Shown: positions 13,745 through 20,883 of the stretch, one piece after another
How positions within the stretch are numbered: the stretch's first letter is position 1
Layout: every line of letters starts with the position of its first letter
Source: a virus
Direction: 5' to 3' (one strand)
DNA length: 26,162 nt
Virus record (IMG/VR): IMGVR_UViG_3300022074_000332
Coordinates: 1-26,162 of that record
The notes under the pieces: model-generated
Database searches by the model: none
Seen by the model: only the letters and a program-made list of their open reading frames with translations
What the model was told of the DNA's origin: nothing
Position numbers and translations under genes: made by a program

Positions 13745-14536
13745 ATGATGAATAAAAAAGAAGAAACGGAAATTAAATTGGAAGGCTTTGACGCCATCCT
13801 ACAAGCACAGCAAAAAGAGTTTATTGCACAGAAGAATCATCTTCTTGCAGGAATTGAAGGAGAGGCGAAGACTGGTAAATCCGGACTCGCCATGGATACA
13901 GGATTCAAAACCTTCTACTTAGATTGTGATGTAGGAGCAGTCCCTACTTGGAAAACAAACCACGACTCTACGAATCGGATTGTGATTTACAATCCTAATG
14001 CCAAGGACGAGAACGGAGACTCCGACCCTTACAAAACTCAAGGCAACATTAGAACATTTATTGCTCATGTAGCCAAAGAAATCAAAGACGCACAAGAGCC
14101 TATCCTGTTTGTTTGGGATGGTATAGATTCATGGCTTGACGATTGTACCACTTACATGACAGGTATGGAAAACTCCAGAATGAGGCCCTTTAAACCTCAA
14201 AAACAACAAGAATGGCATCAAAGAAACAACCCGTTCAAGACCGTTGTTGGCGAGGCTATTGACCTACAATGTCATAGGCTTTTCATTACCCATACGAAAG
14301 AACCGTTTAGAGATGAACCTGCAAAGGCTATTTGGAACCGAGTTGATTCCAAACTACACACTGTTATTCGGACGAATCAACGAATGACCATTAAGGGCAT
14401 GCAATACATTGCCACAATCAAAAGTAGCAAATACCATCCTAAAATGGTTGGAAAGAAAATTTCTTTCTGTACCTTCGGAGAGGATGGAGAAGTTAAGTGG
14501 GAAGGTATTTCCGAACTAAAGGAGATGAGAATCTGA
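13745..14536 (+). CDS. RecA-superfamily ATPase (phage Sak4/RadA-like)
   Basis: A single-domain P-loop ATPase. Walker A is G39-E-A-K-T-G-K45-S46, with a second conserved acidic strand TFYLDCD (56-62), and Walker B is ILFVWDGID (120-128, D125). The compact size (263 residues) and the GEAKTGKSGLA loop resemble phage-type RecA-like proteins (Sak4 or the AAA_24 group), and not full cellular RadA, whose N-terminal helix-hairpin-helix domain is missing. It probably acts in strand annealing or recombination during replication, beside the ssDNA-binding protein and PCNA. The start ATG 13745 has AGGTGA 4 nt upstream. The end overlaps the PCNA start. Confidence 0.78.
   Translation: MMNKKEETEIKLEGFDAILQAQQKEFIAQKNHLLAGIEGEAKTGKSGLAMDTGFKTFYLDCDVGAVPTWKTNHDSTNRIVIYNPNAKDENGDSDPYKTQGNIRTFIAHVAKEIKDAQEPILFVWDGIDSWLDDCTTYMTGMENSRMRPFKPQKQQEWHQRNNPFKTVVGEAIDLQCHRLFITHTKEPFRDEPAKAIWNRVDSKLHTVIRTNQRMTIKGMQYIATIKSSKYHPKMVGKKISFCTFGEDGEVKWEGISELKEMRI
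14521..14528 (+). promoter_or_regulatory. Ribosome site that points to a CTG start for PCNA
   Basis: GGAGATGA is followed by 4 nt and then CTG 14533. The same octamer at the same spacing precedes ATG 13525 and ATG 17103. The CTG overlaps the upstream TGA as CTGA. Confidence 0.5.
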
Positions 14537-15324
14537 ATTTCAGAGTAGATGCAAAAGAGTTTAGAGAGGCAGTGGAAGACTGTATGTTGAAGGGTAAATA
14601 CTACAACAAGAGTGGAGACATCGGACAATATATCTATCTTGAAGCGTCAAAAACAAAGGACGACCCTCGCTTCTTTGAGTTGAGAATTTGGAACGCTGAC
14701 ATGTCTACAATTACCATGTGTTCTATTCCAGCAACACCCATTGAAAATACAGATATGTTGCTATTGGACACCAAAATTGTTTTTGATACTGCCAATACGA
14801 ATGGTTTCTTGAAAGGTTTCGGGGATAATATTTCCTTTCGTCTAGAGAGAGGTAGGCTTTTTCTATTCTCAGAGAACACCAATCTATCTATCTCGGTTAT
14901 GACAGAACACCCTTATGAATCGTCCATTGACATGGTGAAGAAAAATAGTCTTCCCATGGCTGGTGAATTTGAAGCAGATAACAAGAGCGAATTCCCTTCT
15001 TTTGGGAAAACCAAGTTTGAAACTGCTTGTCTTCTAGACAACAAAGAATTCGCAACCACTGTTCAAATGGCAGAAAGAATTGGTGCAGGATTCAAATTAG
15101 ATTTCATCTCTAACAGTCTCAATGTTAGCGCAGAGTCTAATTCTCAAAATTTCGCACGAAGCGTTGCGCCTATTGATAACTACGGAGAAGGAAGCATCGT
15201 TGAAATCTCAGCACCAATCTACAAATTCTTCAATGAACCATTTTGGCTTTTCTTGAAGGACGAATCTCCTGTTTTTGCTTGTTCTAATAATCGTCTTTTA
15301 ATCCGTGCGCCTAGAATTAATTGA
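14533..15324 (+). CDS. pcn: DNA polymerase sliding clamp PCNA
   Basis: A homotrimeric processivity ring. The N-terminus NFRVDAKEFREAVED aligns with the family's opening helix (xxAKEFxxxID). Two similar halves follow, with ISFRLERGRLFLFSE and the second-domain DNKEFATTVQMAERIGAGFKLDF. The C-terminus ESPVFACSNNRLLIRAPRI matches the usual PCNA ending, with a Y-x-L-A-P-R-I-type last strand. About 263 residues, slightly above the archaeal 245-250. Start: no ATG is available. CTG 14533 (a CTGA overlap, GGAGATGA 4 nt upstream) gives the normal N-terminus; GTG 14497 adds 12 residues and has a weaker GGAG site. The polymerase gene follows at once. Confidence 0.88.
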   Translation: MNFRVDAKEFREAVEDCMLKGKYYNKSGDIGQYIYLEASKTKDDPRFFELRIWNADMSTITMCSIPATPIENTDMLLLDTKIVFDTANTNGFLKGFGDNISFRLERGRLFLFSENTNLSISVMTEHPYESSIDMVKKNSLPMAGEFEADNKSEFPSFGKTKFETACLLDNKEFATTVQMAERIGAGFKLDFISNSLNVSAESNSQNFARSVAPIDNYGEGSIVEISAPIYKFFNEPFWLFLKDESPVFACSNNRLLIRAPRIN

Positions 15325-15333
15325 GGGTATCAA

Positions 15334-17106
15334 ATGATAATTGCCAATAATGAAAATACAATATACAAATCTTGGAGAAACGAAAAAGGCGAGTTGCTGG
15401 TTAAAACTGATGAACATCGCCCGTACTTTTTCATTCCTGATTCGTATAGAGAAGTAAAAACCTACAGAGTCGGTAAGTTTCTCAAACGGCCCCTTTCCTA
15501 TGAAAAAGGAGAATGGCATAGCATTGATGGGAAGAAGTTGAAGAAGGTTTACTACGAATTGCCTCGGCATGTTGAAGATGCTAAAAAGAAGTTCATTCAT
15601 CCGACCAATGGAGACATGACTTATGAAGCCGATGTATCGGTTGTCAATCGCTACGCTGTGGACAACATTAACGACATGCCAAACTACAAACTCAAGAAAT
15701 TTTATTGGGACATGGAATGGCAACAAAGCGGAGAACATGACGGCAAAGTTACATCTATTGGGCTTTACAATAATCAAACAAAAGTGTTTAACACTTGGGT
15801 TTGGTATCCTGAAGAATCCTTTGAATTAATTGATACTCCTATTGTGGAAGACTATCTATGCACTTTGCAGTACGCTGAAAGCGAAGCAAAAATGCTGTCT
15901 AACTTCATTCAATACCTCACGAAAGAAAAACCTGACATGATGATTGCTTGGTTTGGTCTTAAGTTTGACCTACCTAAACTGTTGAGTCGTTGCATCGCTA
16001 ACAGCATTGACCCAAGAGTGATTTCCCCAATGGGAATCATTGAAGGCGTCAAAGAAGACATGGAAGGGGAGTTGTCTTTTTCTAAACAAAACGGATATTC
16101 TCAAATTTCACAGCCCGTTAAAGGTATGCTCATGCTCAACCTTGATGTTGCTTTTGAGCGACAGTGGAACGATGCACAGAGAGGAACCTTGCCTAGTTTA
16201 GCACTAGACTTCGTATCAAAGACTCTTTTTGGAGAAGGAAAACACATTGAAACGAAGTTTACAGACCCGAACGAATTCTATTCTAGAGCGTGGTTGGAAG
16301 ACAAGTTTTCCTATCTACAATACACAATTACAGATGTAGAATTGCTCCGTAGAATTGACGAAGAGAACCATTGTAGCGAGGCAATCATTTCCTTACAGAG
16401 ATTGCTAAAGGCTCCCTTTGAGTCTTGCTTTTTTGCTTCACACATGGGTTCTATCTACTTCATGCGTAATGCTTCTTGGAAATGTAAGACAGGAGTTAGA
16501 CTGAAAACAAAGAAGTGTGAAGCATGTGGGTTTGAGAATCCCAAAGATAAACAATTGAAGAATTGTAAAAAGTGTGGCGCTTCTCTTTCGTATTCAGGCG
16601 CTATGATTTACCATCCTTTGAAAGAAGGAGGAACCAACGGATTGCATCTGAATGTAGCGGCCTTTGACTTTGCTGGCCTCTATCCTTCAATGATAGTGGC
16701 CCGGAACATCAGTTTTGAAACCGTCAGCGAAACACCCACCTTGTTTGGGGCAGATTTGAACACACCTCAAAATCTCCAGCCCGTGCCCGAGGGCTACACA
16801 GAGGACATGGTTTACTTCAAGATGGATGAGTTGGGACTACTCCCTCGCTCCATTCTTGAATTGAAATCGCTGAGGAACGACTACAAAGCCGAAATGAGGA
16901 AGGCCCGAGAGAACGGTTTGGAGGATGATGTCGTGAAGTGGAACAACAACCAAATGGCCGTGAAGAGGCTCATGGCTTCTTTCTATGGCATCCTCGCCTT
17001 CAAGGGCTTCGGATGGGCAGATTCAAAACTAGCGGCTAGCATAACAGCAAGTGCTAGAGAGGCTATTCGTGAAGCGGCTAGAGTCGCTAAGGAGATGAAA
17101 GTATGA
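15334..17106 (+). CDS. polB: DNA polymerase B, N-terminal part (exonuclease, palm motifs A and B)
   Basis: The larger piece of a split family B polymerase, 590 residues. The proofreading domain keeps its metal ligands: D126-M-E128, D212 (GLKFDLP, with the usual asparagine of this motif missing) and Y330-x3-D334. The polymerase domain has motif A D445-F-A-G-L-Y-P-S and motif B K544-R-L-M-A-S-F-Y-G552, where alanine replaces the asparagine of KxxxNSxYG. Before motif A sits an unusual zinc-ribbon insert (C395-x2-C398, C411-x2-C414). It stops at EMKV just before motif C, which is encoded 477 bases downstream. Start: GAGGG upstream of ATG 15334. Confidence 0.93.
   Translation: MIIANNENTIYKSWRNEKGELLVKTDEHRPYFFIPDSYREVKTYRVGKFLKRPLSYEKGEWHSIDGKKLKKVYYELPRHVEDAKKKFIHPTNGDMTYEADVSVVNRYAVDNINDMPNYKLKKFYWDMEWQQSGEHDGKVTSIGLYNNQTKVFNTWVWYPEESFELIDTPIVEDYLCTLQYAESEAKMLSNFIQYLTKEKPDMMIAWFGLKFDLPKLLSRCIANSIDPRVISPMGIIEGVKEDMEGELSFSKQNGYSQISQPVKGMLMLNLDVAFERQWNDAQRGTLPSLALDFVSKTLFGEGKHIETKFTDPNEFYSRAWLEDKFSYLQYTITDVELLRRIDEENHCSEAIISLQRLLKAPFESCFFASHMGSIYFMRNASWKCKTGVRLKTKKCEACGFENPKDKQLKNCKKCGASLSYSGAMIYHPLKEGGTNGLHLNVAAFDFAGLYPSMIVARNISFETVSETPTLFGADLNTPQNLQPVPEGYTEDMVYFKMDELGLLPRSILELKSLRNDYKAEMRKARENGLEDDVVKWNNNQMAVKRLMASFYGILAFKGFGWADSKLAASITASAREAIREAARVAKEMKV
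17096..17103 (+). repeat. Direct repeat TGAAAGTA, left copy at polymerase split
   Basis: TGAAAGTA at the end of the first polymerase gene recurs at 17584-17591, at the start of the second. Both copies encode M-K-V in the polymerase frame, so removing one copy and the DNA between restores a continuous polymerase reading frame. Short, so chance cannot be excluded. Confidence 0.5.
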
Positions 17107-17240
17107 AATGTATAGTATGCAATAAAAAGGAATCCGAGGTATGTTATATTGGTCGTTCATTGTGTTGGGAATGCCATGATAAAGGCAGATATGGGTCATT
17201 AAAACTACAACAAAAAAGAATCAGTGAGGGAACAGAATGA
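17103..17240 (+). CDS. Zinc-ribbon mini-protein, 45 aa, inside the polymerase gap
   Basis: ATG 17103 overlaps the polymerase stop as ATGA and has GGAGATGA (17091-17098) exactly 4 nt upstream. Residues C3-x2-C6 and C21-x2-C24 (MKCIVCNKK and SLCWECHD) make a zinc ribbon; the rest is basic. It ends in an ATGA overlap with the next small gene. Not recognised as a known family, but similar in kind to other zinc ribbons in this window. Confidence 0.65.
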   Translation: MKCIVCNKKESEVCYIGRSLCWECHDKGRYGSLKLQQKRISEGTE

Positions 17241-17419
17241 AATGCAGTATTTGTGGAAATGAAATTGATAAGCACTATCACAACGGAAAAATGTATTGGG
17301 ACAGCGGGCATAATGCCCAACCAGTGAATTCAGGTAGATGCTGTGATACCTGTAATTCAGAAGTGGTTATTCCCCGTAGGTTGACTGATATGTTGTCGGG
17401 TAGGAGGAATGAAGAATGA
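17237..17419 (+). CDS. Phage-type zinc-finger protein, 60 aa
   Basis: C3-x2-C6 is followed by a histidine-rich loop (DKHYHNG), then GHNAQPVNSGRCCDTCNSEVVIPRRL. The CCDxCN...VIP-R-L wording is familiar from small zinc-finger proteins of many marine phages, function unknown. It is joined by 4-nt ATGA overlaps on both sides, so the three genes in the gap form one coupled unit. Its 3' end holds the GGAGGAAT site of the following gene. Confidence 0.75.
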   Translation: MKCSICGNEIDKHYHNGKMYWDSGHNAQPVNSGRCCDTCNSEVVIPRRLTDMLSGRRNEE

Positions 17420-17580
17420 ATTTTCAAAAATTTAGCGAATGGTATGCTGAAAACTTTTTGGAAGAAACTTTTTACTTTTTGATGTTTTTAACATCATTAA
17501 TTGTTCTTATTTTCATAAGGGAGATAAAGAAAAAACCCACATCAATTTATGATTTCTTAAACCAAACTTTGGAGGAATAG
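17416..17580 (+). CDS. Single-pass membrane mini-protein, 54 aa
   Basis: GGAGGAAT (17403-17410) precedes ATG 17416. An aromatic, acidic N-terminus is followed by one membrane span (FYFLMFLTSLIVLIFI, about residues 19-34), a basic stop-transfer stretch REIKKK, and a short tail ending in LEE. The last codons and stop form GGAGGAATAG, the ribosome site of the second polymerase gene. The product is unknown; the gene sits in the polymerase gap. Confidence 0.65.
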   Translation: MNFQKFSEWYAENFLEETFYFLMFLTSLIVLIFIREIKKKPTSIYDFLNQTLEE

Positions 17581-17582
17581 TT

Positions 17583-18479
17583 GTGAAAGTAGTTTACGGA
17601 CATACTGATTCTATTTATGTTCAGATTGATTCTGTAGAAAAAGCACAAGAAGCAGTTAAGAATATTAATGAAGAAGTCAGAAAGAAGTTTCCGAATGTGT
17701 TAGGTCTTGAAGAACATCCAGTAGTCCTAGAATTTGAGAAATTTTACTCTTCTCTTGGAGTAGGAAATACGAAAAATAGAAATGCTGGTCTTGTTTCTTG
17801 GCTGGATGGTATTTGGCTTGAAGAACCAAAGTTTGCTATGACAGGATTCTCAGCAAAGAAAATTTCCGAAACTAAATTCGCTAAAGGAATACAACAAGAA
17901 GTATTGAAAATGTGGGTTGAGCAAAAATCATTTGATGAAATTAATACACACCTGAGAGAAAAATATCAGGAAGCATTGGACGGTAATGTGGTCTTTGAAA
18001 GTCTTATCAAAAGAAGAAGGTTTGACAAAGACAAGTTTCTTCTCAAGTGCAAATGCAAGAAACAAGTTTCGGCACTCCGTTTAAACAACGGAGAGGATTT
18101 GATTCAAGGTCTGTATTGTGCAAGGTGTGGTGAACCCCGGACTTCTTTTACAACCAAAGAAGGAAAGAAGCCAACTTACTCAGAAGGGAACGCCGCTATC
18201 ATGTTTAGTATCCAAAACGGGCTACTTGCAGAAGACATTGACTCATATGTTTTCCTCAAGGTTAAACCTGTAGGTTTCTACACTCACCCGATTACGGGTA
18301 AGAAGATTGAAGGAAACTATATCGCTAGGAGAACCTACGACGAATTACGAGAATATATTCCAGACTACGAACACTACGCAGAGCAGGTTTTGAAGAAAGC
18401 CAAGCCTGTGTATGAAGCGATGGGCTGGGATTTATTACAAATAAAAAACAAAAAACAAGCATTGGAGGAATGGTTTTGA
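17583..18479 (+). CDS. polB: DNA polymerase B, C-terminal part (motif C and thumb)
   Basis: The smaller piece, 298 residues, starts at GTG 17583 (GGAGGAAT 4 nt upstream). It opens directly with motif C: KVVYGHTDSIYV, with H7 where most family B enzymes have the first aspartate of YGDTDS; the key catalytic D9 is kept. The palm's last strands and thumb follow (KISETKFAKG, ...). A second zinc ribbon (C156, C158, C179, C182) is embedded in the thumb region. The C-terminus KKQALEEWF fits a PCNA-interacting peptide (K-x-x-L-x-x-W-F), as expected of a replicative polymerase. It must assemble with the upstream piece to be active, as in the two-gene polymerase of Methanothermobacter. Confidence 0.93.
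   Translation: MKVVYGHTDSIYVQIDSVEKAQEAVKNINEEVRKKFPNVLGLEEHPVVLEFEKFYSSLGVGNTKNRNAGLVSWLDGIWLEEPKFAMTGFSAKKISETKFAKGIQQEVLKMWVEQKSFDEINTHLREKYQEALDGNVVFESLIKRRRFDKDKFLLKCKCKKQVSALRLNNGEDLIQGLYCARCGEPRTSFTTKEGKKPTYSEGNAAIMFSIQNGLLAEDIDSYVFLKVKPVGFYTHPITGKKIEGNYIARRTYDELREYIPDYEHYAEQVLKKAKPVYEAMGWDLLQIKNKKQALEEWF
17584..17591 (+). repeat. Direct repeat TGAAAGTA, right copy at polymerase split
   Basis: Second copy of the 8-bp repeat, beginning inside the GTG start codon of the second polymerase gene. See the left copy at 17096-17103. Confidence 0.5.
18464..18471 (+). promoter_or_regulatory. Ribosome site that selects a TTG start for the Cas4-like gene
   Basis: GGAGGAAT ends 4 nt before TTG 18476, which overlaps the polymerase stop as TTGA. 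The in-frame ATG at 18470 overlaps the octamer itself and so cannot be used with it. Confidence 0.65.
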
Positions 18480-19375
18480 ATAACGAAGAAAAATACGAAG
18501 CAGAAATAAAGAGCATGGACGAATACACCTATCAGTGGTTGCCTGAAAACTACGAGGACCCGAGTGAGCCGATTTTGAAAATCACAAAATCTTCTCTTGG
18601 TTCATTCTTGTGGTGTCCCAAAAAATACGAATTTTCGTATGTGGAGCGTAGGCCCATTGACCAAACAGAAGCGATGAGAAAAGGAACCATTATGCATAAC
18701 GCACGAGAGGATTTCTTTAACGCATTTGACATCAAGAAAGCAGAGAACATGACCACCGACGAAGTAATTGATTACTGTTCATCTCTTTTCCCACTTGATG
18801 AATATTTTGATGAGTATTCCCACATGGCGGTGTTTGAAGCACAAAGATTTGTTGATGCACGAAGAGAAGACAAACTAGACGAGTTTTTGCCGGTTTGCAA
18901 CGAAGGAAAATTTGATTGCGAAATTATTATTGAAGCCAACACCGACCCTAAGTTTCCCTTGCAACGCGACTATAAGATTCACCTTCAGGGAATCATTGAC
19001 CGAATCTTTCAGGAAAAATCTGGATACATACCTATGGAGTTTAAAACTGGTGCATGGAAAGACCATAAGAAAACTTCTATGAGAAAAGAAATGGCTTTTT
19101 ACCAAGTCATGATTGAGAATTGTTCGCCAGCGGTTTTAGAAAAGAATGGCCTACAGGAAGGCATTCCTGTATCTCATTGGGCTTGGTATTACCCAATCTC
19201 AAATCACTTCTTTGTTGAGAAGGTCGTCAAGGCTTCAAAGACTGCTGTGTTTAGGTCAATTGCTAGATTGATTCATGCTTACGAAAACAAAGAGTTTCCA
19301 GTAAAATTCTATGCTCCTACTTGTTCTCATTGCAGTTTCTTCCCTATTTGCGATGAAGAGACTTGGTTAATGTGA
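18476..19375 (+). CDS. PD-(D/E)XK nuclease with Fe-S cluster (Cas4/RecB-like)
   Basis: A 299-residue RecB-type nuclease. N-terminal SSLGSFLWCPKKYEFSYV carries C47, followed by KGTIMHNAREDFF with the family's histidine. Then come the active-site D175 (LQGIIDRIF) and E188-F-K190 (PMEFKTG), and a Q-containing helix (EMAFYQVMI). Three C-terminal cysteines C283-x2-C286-x5-C292 complete, with C47, the four-cysteine pattern of the 4Fe-4S cluster in Cas4, AddB and Dna2 nucleases. There is no CRISPR array or Cas1/Cas2 here, so a role in DNA end processing, recombination or packaging is likelier than CRISPR adaptation. The TTG start is chosen from the ribosome site. Confidence 0.87.
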   Translation: MNNEEKYEAEIKSMDEYTYQWLPENYEDPSEPILKITKSSLGSFLWCPKKYEFSYVERRPIDQTEAMRKGTIMHNAREDFFNAFDIKKAENMTTDEVIDYCSSLFPLDEYFDEYSHMAVFEAQRFVDARREDKLDEFLPVCNEGKFDCEIIIEANTDPKFPLQRDYKIHLQGIIDRIFQEKSGYIPMEFKTGAWKDHKKTSMRKEMAFYQVMIENCSPAVLEKNGLQEGIPVSHWAWYYPISNHFFVEKVVKASKTAVFRSIARLIHAYENKEFPVKFYAPTCSHCSFFPICDEETWLM

Positions 19376-19384
19376 GGGTTAATT

Positions 19385-19759
19385 ATGTACGAAGAAAAGA
19401 TAATGGGAAAAATTCTAGAAAGAGATTGGGCATTCCATGAAATTGCTAATCTAAAAGATACTCTTTACAATTTATCCATAGAGATTTACAATGAATTAAC
19501 TCTTCTTGAAAGATTTGAATTAGTTAGAGAAAGAAAAGTGAGTAAAGGATATGTCGGTTTCAGTATTGAAAACTTATTCAGAGAAAATGTCAAATTCGCG
19601 CTCAAAGAAAAAATAGCAGAAACCGTAAAGAACATGCTTGAAAATGCAACAATTAATTTTGGAGGTAATACAAATGAAGTTTCCGAGAGAAGTGTGGGCG
19701 GGAAGTCACATAAAGAACGCCCCACAGATGAAAAGAAAAATAGTGAAGACGAAGAGTGA
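19385..19759 (+). CDS. Hypothetical helical protein overlapping the primase start
   Basis: A 124-residue, mainly helical and charged protein (KILERDWAFHEIANLKDTLY, LTLLERFELVRERKV). The last 28 residues are low-complexity and acidic (ending PTDEKKNSEDEE) and are encoded in the 86 bases that overlap the primase gene in another frame, a long overlap for this window. The overlapping tail contains KERPTDEK, nearly identical to KEHPTDEK at the end of the winged-helix gene at 10210, also in an overlap. GAGGG lies upstream of the ATG. Function unknown. Confidence 0.65.
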   Translation: MYEEKIMGKILERDWAFHEIANLKDTLYNLSIEIYNELTLLERFELVRERKVSKGYVGFSIENLFRENVKFALKEKIAETVKNMLENATINFGGNTNEVSERSVGGKSHKERPTDEKKNSEDEE

Positions 19760-20723
19760 ATACATTGATTTTGTGAAATCACAAAACAACAGAACCAATG
19801 TTTACACAAGTGTTTATGATTTTGCCGAGTTTGCTGAAACTGCAAAAATTGATTCTTCGGTTATTTTGGATAGAGTCTTTCTTGACTTTGACGCTCACGA
19901 AGAAAATCTAGAGCAGGCTTTGGATGATTTGAAAATCGTTGTTGAGTTTGTAAATAAGAACGATTATCAATACACAATGTTCTTCTCAGGAAAGGGATTT
20001 CACATGTTTGTGTTCGGTGAGGAGACTGATGATATTAGAAATATACAGGAGTTTCACCGACAAATCAAATCTCTTCTCCTTGAAGACTCTACTTTAGATG
20101 ATAGAGTGGGACAAGCCACGAGACTTCGTAGAGTCCCAAACACCGTGAACCTCTCTTCTTCTGACGAAAATGGCATACCCTACTATTGCATACCAATATT
20201 TGAAAATGACCTAAAATCAGGCCTTCAAGAAATCAAAAAATTGGCCTCCACCCCTAGACTCGGAGGGAGAAAAGTGCAAAACTTGAACCTCGTAAAATGG
20301 CCTGATTTGCCGCCTATTGAATATGTTGGTGAAGAGGTCAAAGTCACAGCGATTGAAGGCTCTCTTCCGTTGTTGCCCTGCATATACAACGCAATTATGG
20401 TGGAGAATCCTAGCCACATGGCGAGGGCTTACCTCGTCGCATGGTATCGTGACCTGTTATCTCAACGAACCATGCTTGAATCCACAGAACAGAAGACCAA
20501 GGTTCTAGACTTGGTGGTGGAAGAAATTGAAAAAATCGCTGAGATTGATGGGGTGTGGCTTGATTGGGATAAATCAACGACAAGAAGACACGCCAAGTTT
20601 ACCGTCTTCAATAACTATAAAACTCCAAACTGTAAAACAAAGTTGATACCTGAAGGGTATTGTGTTGGTAAATGTTGGAGATACCCTGATTATCTAGACA
20701 AAGGAAGTGAAAAAAATGAATGA
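19674..20723 (+). CDS. Archaeo-eukaryotic primase, PriS-PriL fusion
   Basis: Makes primers for replication. The catalytic AEP part has F-L-D71-F-D73, the metal-binding pair, and S105-G-K-G-F-H110, the nucleotide-binding histidine motif, followed by RLRRVPNTVN. The C-terminal third resembles the Fe-S domain of the large subunit PriL: LPCIY (C236), then C320, C330 and C334 in PNCKTK...GYCVGKC, followed by a WRYPDYL end close to the family's hPxxY. So catalytic and Fe-S domains appear fused in 349 residues. The start at 19674 has GGAGG eight bases upstream; the earlier in-frame ATG at 19638 has no such site. Confidence 0.85.
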   Translation: MKFPREVWAGSHIKNAPQMKRKIVKTKSEYIDFVKSQNNRTNVYTSVYDFAEFAETAKIDSSVILDRVFLDFDAHEENLEQALDDLKIVVEFVNKNDYQYTMFFSGKGFHMFVFGEETDDIRNIQEFHRQIKSLLLEDSTLDDRVGQATRLRRVPNTVNLSSSDENGIPYYCIPIFENDLKSGLQEIKKLASTPRLGGRKVQNLNLVKWPDLPPIEYVGEEVKVTAIEGSLPLLPCIYNAIMVENPSHMARAYLVAWYRDLLSQRTMLESTEQKTKVLDLVVEEIEKIAEIDGVWLDWDKSTTRRHAKFTVFNNYKTPNCKTKLIPEGYCVGKCWRYPDYLDKGSEKNE

Positions 20724-20883
20724 AAGAAAAAAAATTATTTGCCCGAAATGTAAAGAACGAAGAGGACTGTTCAAAGTTTTTCTTACAGTAAAAAAAGAAG
20801 AGTCTTCTAAAGAATATACGAATGTTAAGGCATTAGTTTGCAATTCCTGCGAACACATGTTCACCTTTACCACCAATGAGTGA
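20716..20883 (+). CDS. Zinc-ribbon mini-protein, 55 aa
   Basis: The start ATG 20716 overlaps the primase end by 8 nt, with GGAAGTGA upstream. C9-x2-C12 and C42-x2-C45 (IICPKCKE and LVCNSCEH) lie on either side of a beta pair, and the protein ends FTFTTNE, a classic zinc-ribbon outline as in TFIIS or RNA-polymerase small-subunit domains. No closer assignment is possible. Confidence 0.7.
   Translation: MNERKKIICPKCKERRGLFKVFLTVKKEESSKEYTNVKALVCNSCEHMFTFTTNE

Noticed and set aside
17103-17582. Intein, split intein or group I intron as the cause of the polymerase split
   Set aside because: The first polymerase piece stops with no added residues, the second has no intein C-terminal half, no HINT motifs are present, and the gap is filled by three genes with their own starts; it does not look like an intron.
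18476-19375. CRISPR-Cas locus suggested by a Cas4-like nuclease
   Set aside because: No repeat array and no Cas1, Cas2 or effector genes in the window; stand-alone Cas4-like nucleases are common in archaeal viruses.
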